Positions 63,818 through 64,000 of a stretch of DNA of 64,000 bases are shown here, one piece after another. Source of the DNA: Streptomyces sp. Alt3 (GTDB lineage Bacteria > Actinomycetota > Actinomycetes > Streptomycetales > Streptomycetaceae); the NCBI RefSeq assembly GCF_030719215.1, contig NZ_CP120983.1:7440001-7504000 (forward strand), written 5' to 3'. The notes under the pieces were generated by a model, which had not been told where the DNA came from, searched no databases, and saw only the letters and a program-made list of their open reading frames with translations. Position 1 is the stretch's first letter, and every line of letters begins with the position of its first letter. The translations under genes were made by a program, and so were the position numbers.

Positions 63818-64000
63818 GGGAGCAGCCAATCGATCGGGCGCTGGTCGGCGAGCCGGACGGAACCGGTGGCCAGGGTCATGGAGCCGATCGCGTACGGAGG
63901 TCCGTCGGCCGACGACCACCGGAAACCGGACTTCGTGGAGTCCGAGCGCTCCAGTTTCACCAGGACCGCCGACGGCCTGCCGTGCCGGGAGAACTGTTCG
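63814..64000 (-). CDS. NHLP export system membrane-fusion protein, C-terminal end (partial)
   Basis: Only the last ~62 residues are in the window: VLVKLERSDSTKSGFRWSSA, then PPYAIGSMTLATGSVRLADQ, ending PIDWLLP. This is the usual C-terminus of the HlyD-like secretion protein encoded before the two NHLP ABC genes. Its TGA overlaps the GTG of the C39 exporter gene. The rest, and probably the RiPP biosynthetic genes, lie to the right. Confidence 0.75.
   Translation of the reverse strand, partial: EQFSRHGRPSAVLVKLERSDSTKSGFRWSSADGPPYAIGSMTLATGSVRLADQRPIDWLLP

Noticed and set aside
1..64000. tRNA, rRNA or CRISPR arrays
   Set aside because: No cloverleaf-like sequence, rRNA segment or regularly spaced repeat was recognised; the tandem repeats present are short and without spacers.

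Overview
This window looks like the chromosome of a Streptomyces or close relative. It has very high GC with strong third-position bias, GTG and TTG starts, short translational overlaps, an SpoIIE-type PP2C phosphatase, HATPase and Ser/Thr-kinase regulators, a DmdR/IdeR-type iron box and a Zur-type zinc-responsive ribosomal-protein cluster. No rRNA, tRNA or CRISPR was recognised.

Layout. (1) 1-4840: the 3' end of a secreted SLT transglycosylase, an SDR gene remnant, then a D-galactonate catabolic operon (DgoD, KDPGal aldolase, PfkB kinase) with a FadR/GntR regulator. (2) 5178-24174: a PUFA-synthase-like secondary lipid cluster. It holds a thioester-reductase-type SDR, a PfaD enoylreductase, a 1999-aa KS-AT-ACP-KR-DH enzyme, a 2600-aa KS-CLF-AT-DH enzyme and an MMPL lipid transporter with a 1-bp frameshift. 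(3) 24161-27594: an anti-sigma-like ATPase and a MalY/MalX-like pair (aminotransferase and PTS EIICB). (4) 27999-33055: a tiny basic gene resembling bL37, a DUF2470 gene behind an iron box, and two divergent operons of cysteine-poor ribosomal proteins (bL33, bL31, CobW-like, bS18 / bL28, uS14) around a Zur-box-like palindrome. (5) 33401-39336: a frameshifted secreted beta-helix glycosidase, a DeoR regulator and a divergent fucose/arabinose-isomerase-like enzyme. (6) 39704-41527: a PAS-GAF-PP2C phosphatase. (7) 42034-52381: a beta-ketoadipate operon (pcaI, pcaJ, pcaF, with divergent double-domain IclR regulator). Its pcaF is split by a 5,859-bp Tn3-family element with 38-bp inverted repeats and a GGATC target duplication. 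The element carries a PobA-like monooxygenase, a TetR regulator, a broken integrase and a transposase that has lost its catalytic core. (8) 52419-58658: a TetX-like monooxygenase with a TetR regulator, a Ser/Thr kinase and a transketolase. (9) 58696-64000: an NHLP-type RiPP export system (two ABC proteins plus the end of a membrane-fusion protein) running off the right edge.

The most distinctive system is the lipid megasynthase: a PUFA-type synthase with a single ACP, a fused AT, an extra terminal dehydratase-like domain, a stand-alone reductase and a dedicated MMPL exporter. The second is the dead transposon carrying a 4-hydroxybenzoate-hydroxylase-like gene into the thiolase gene of the pathway that degrades the hydroxylase's product. 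Several one-base indels in GC-rich runs (MMPL, beta-helix, integrase, transposase) could be real decay or assembly errors; read-level evidence is needed to tell.
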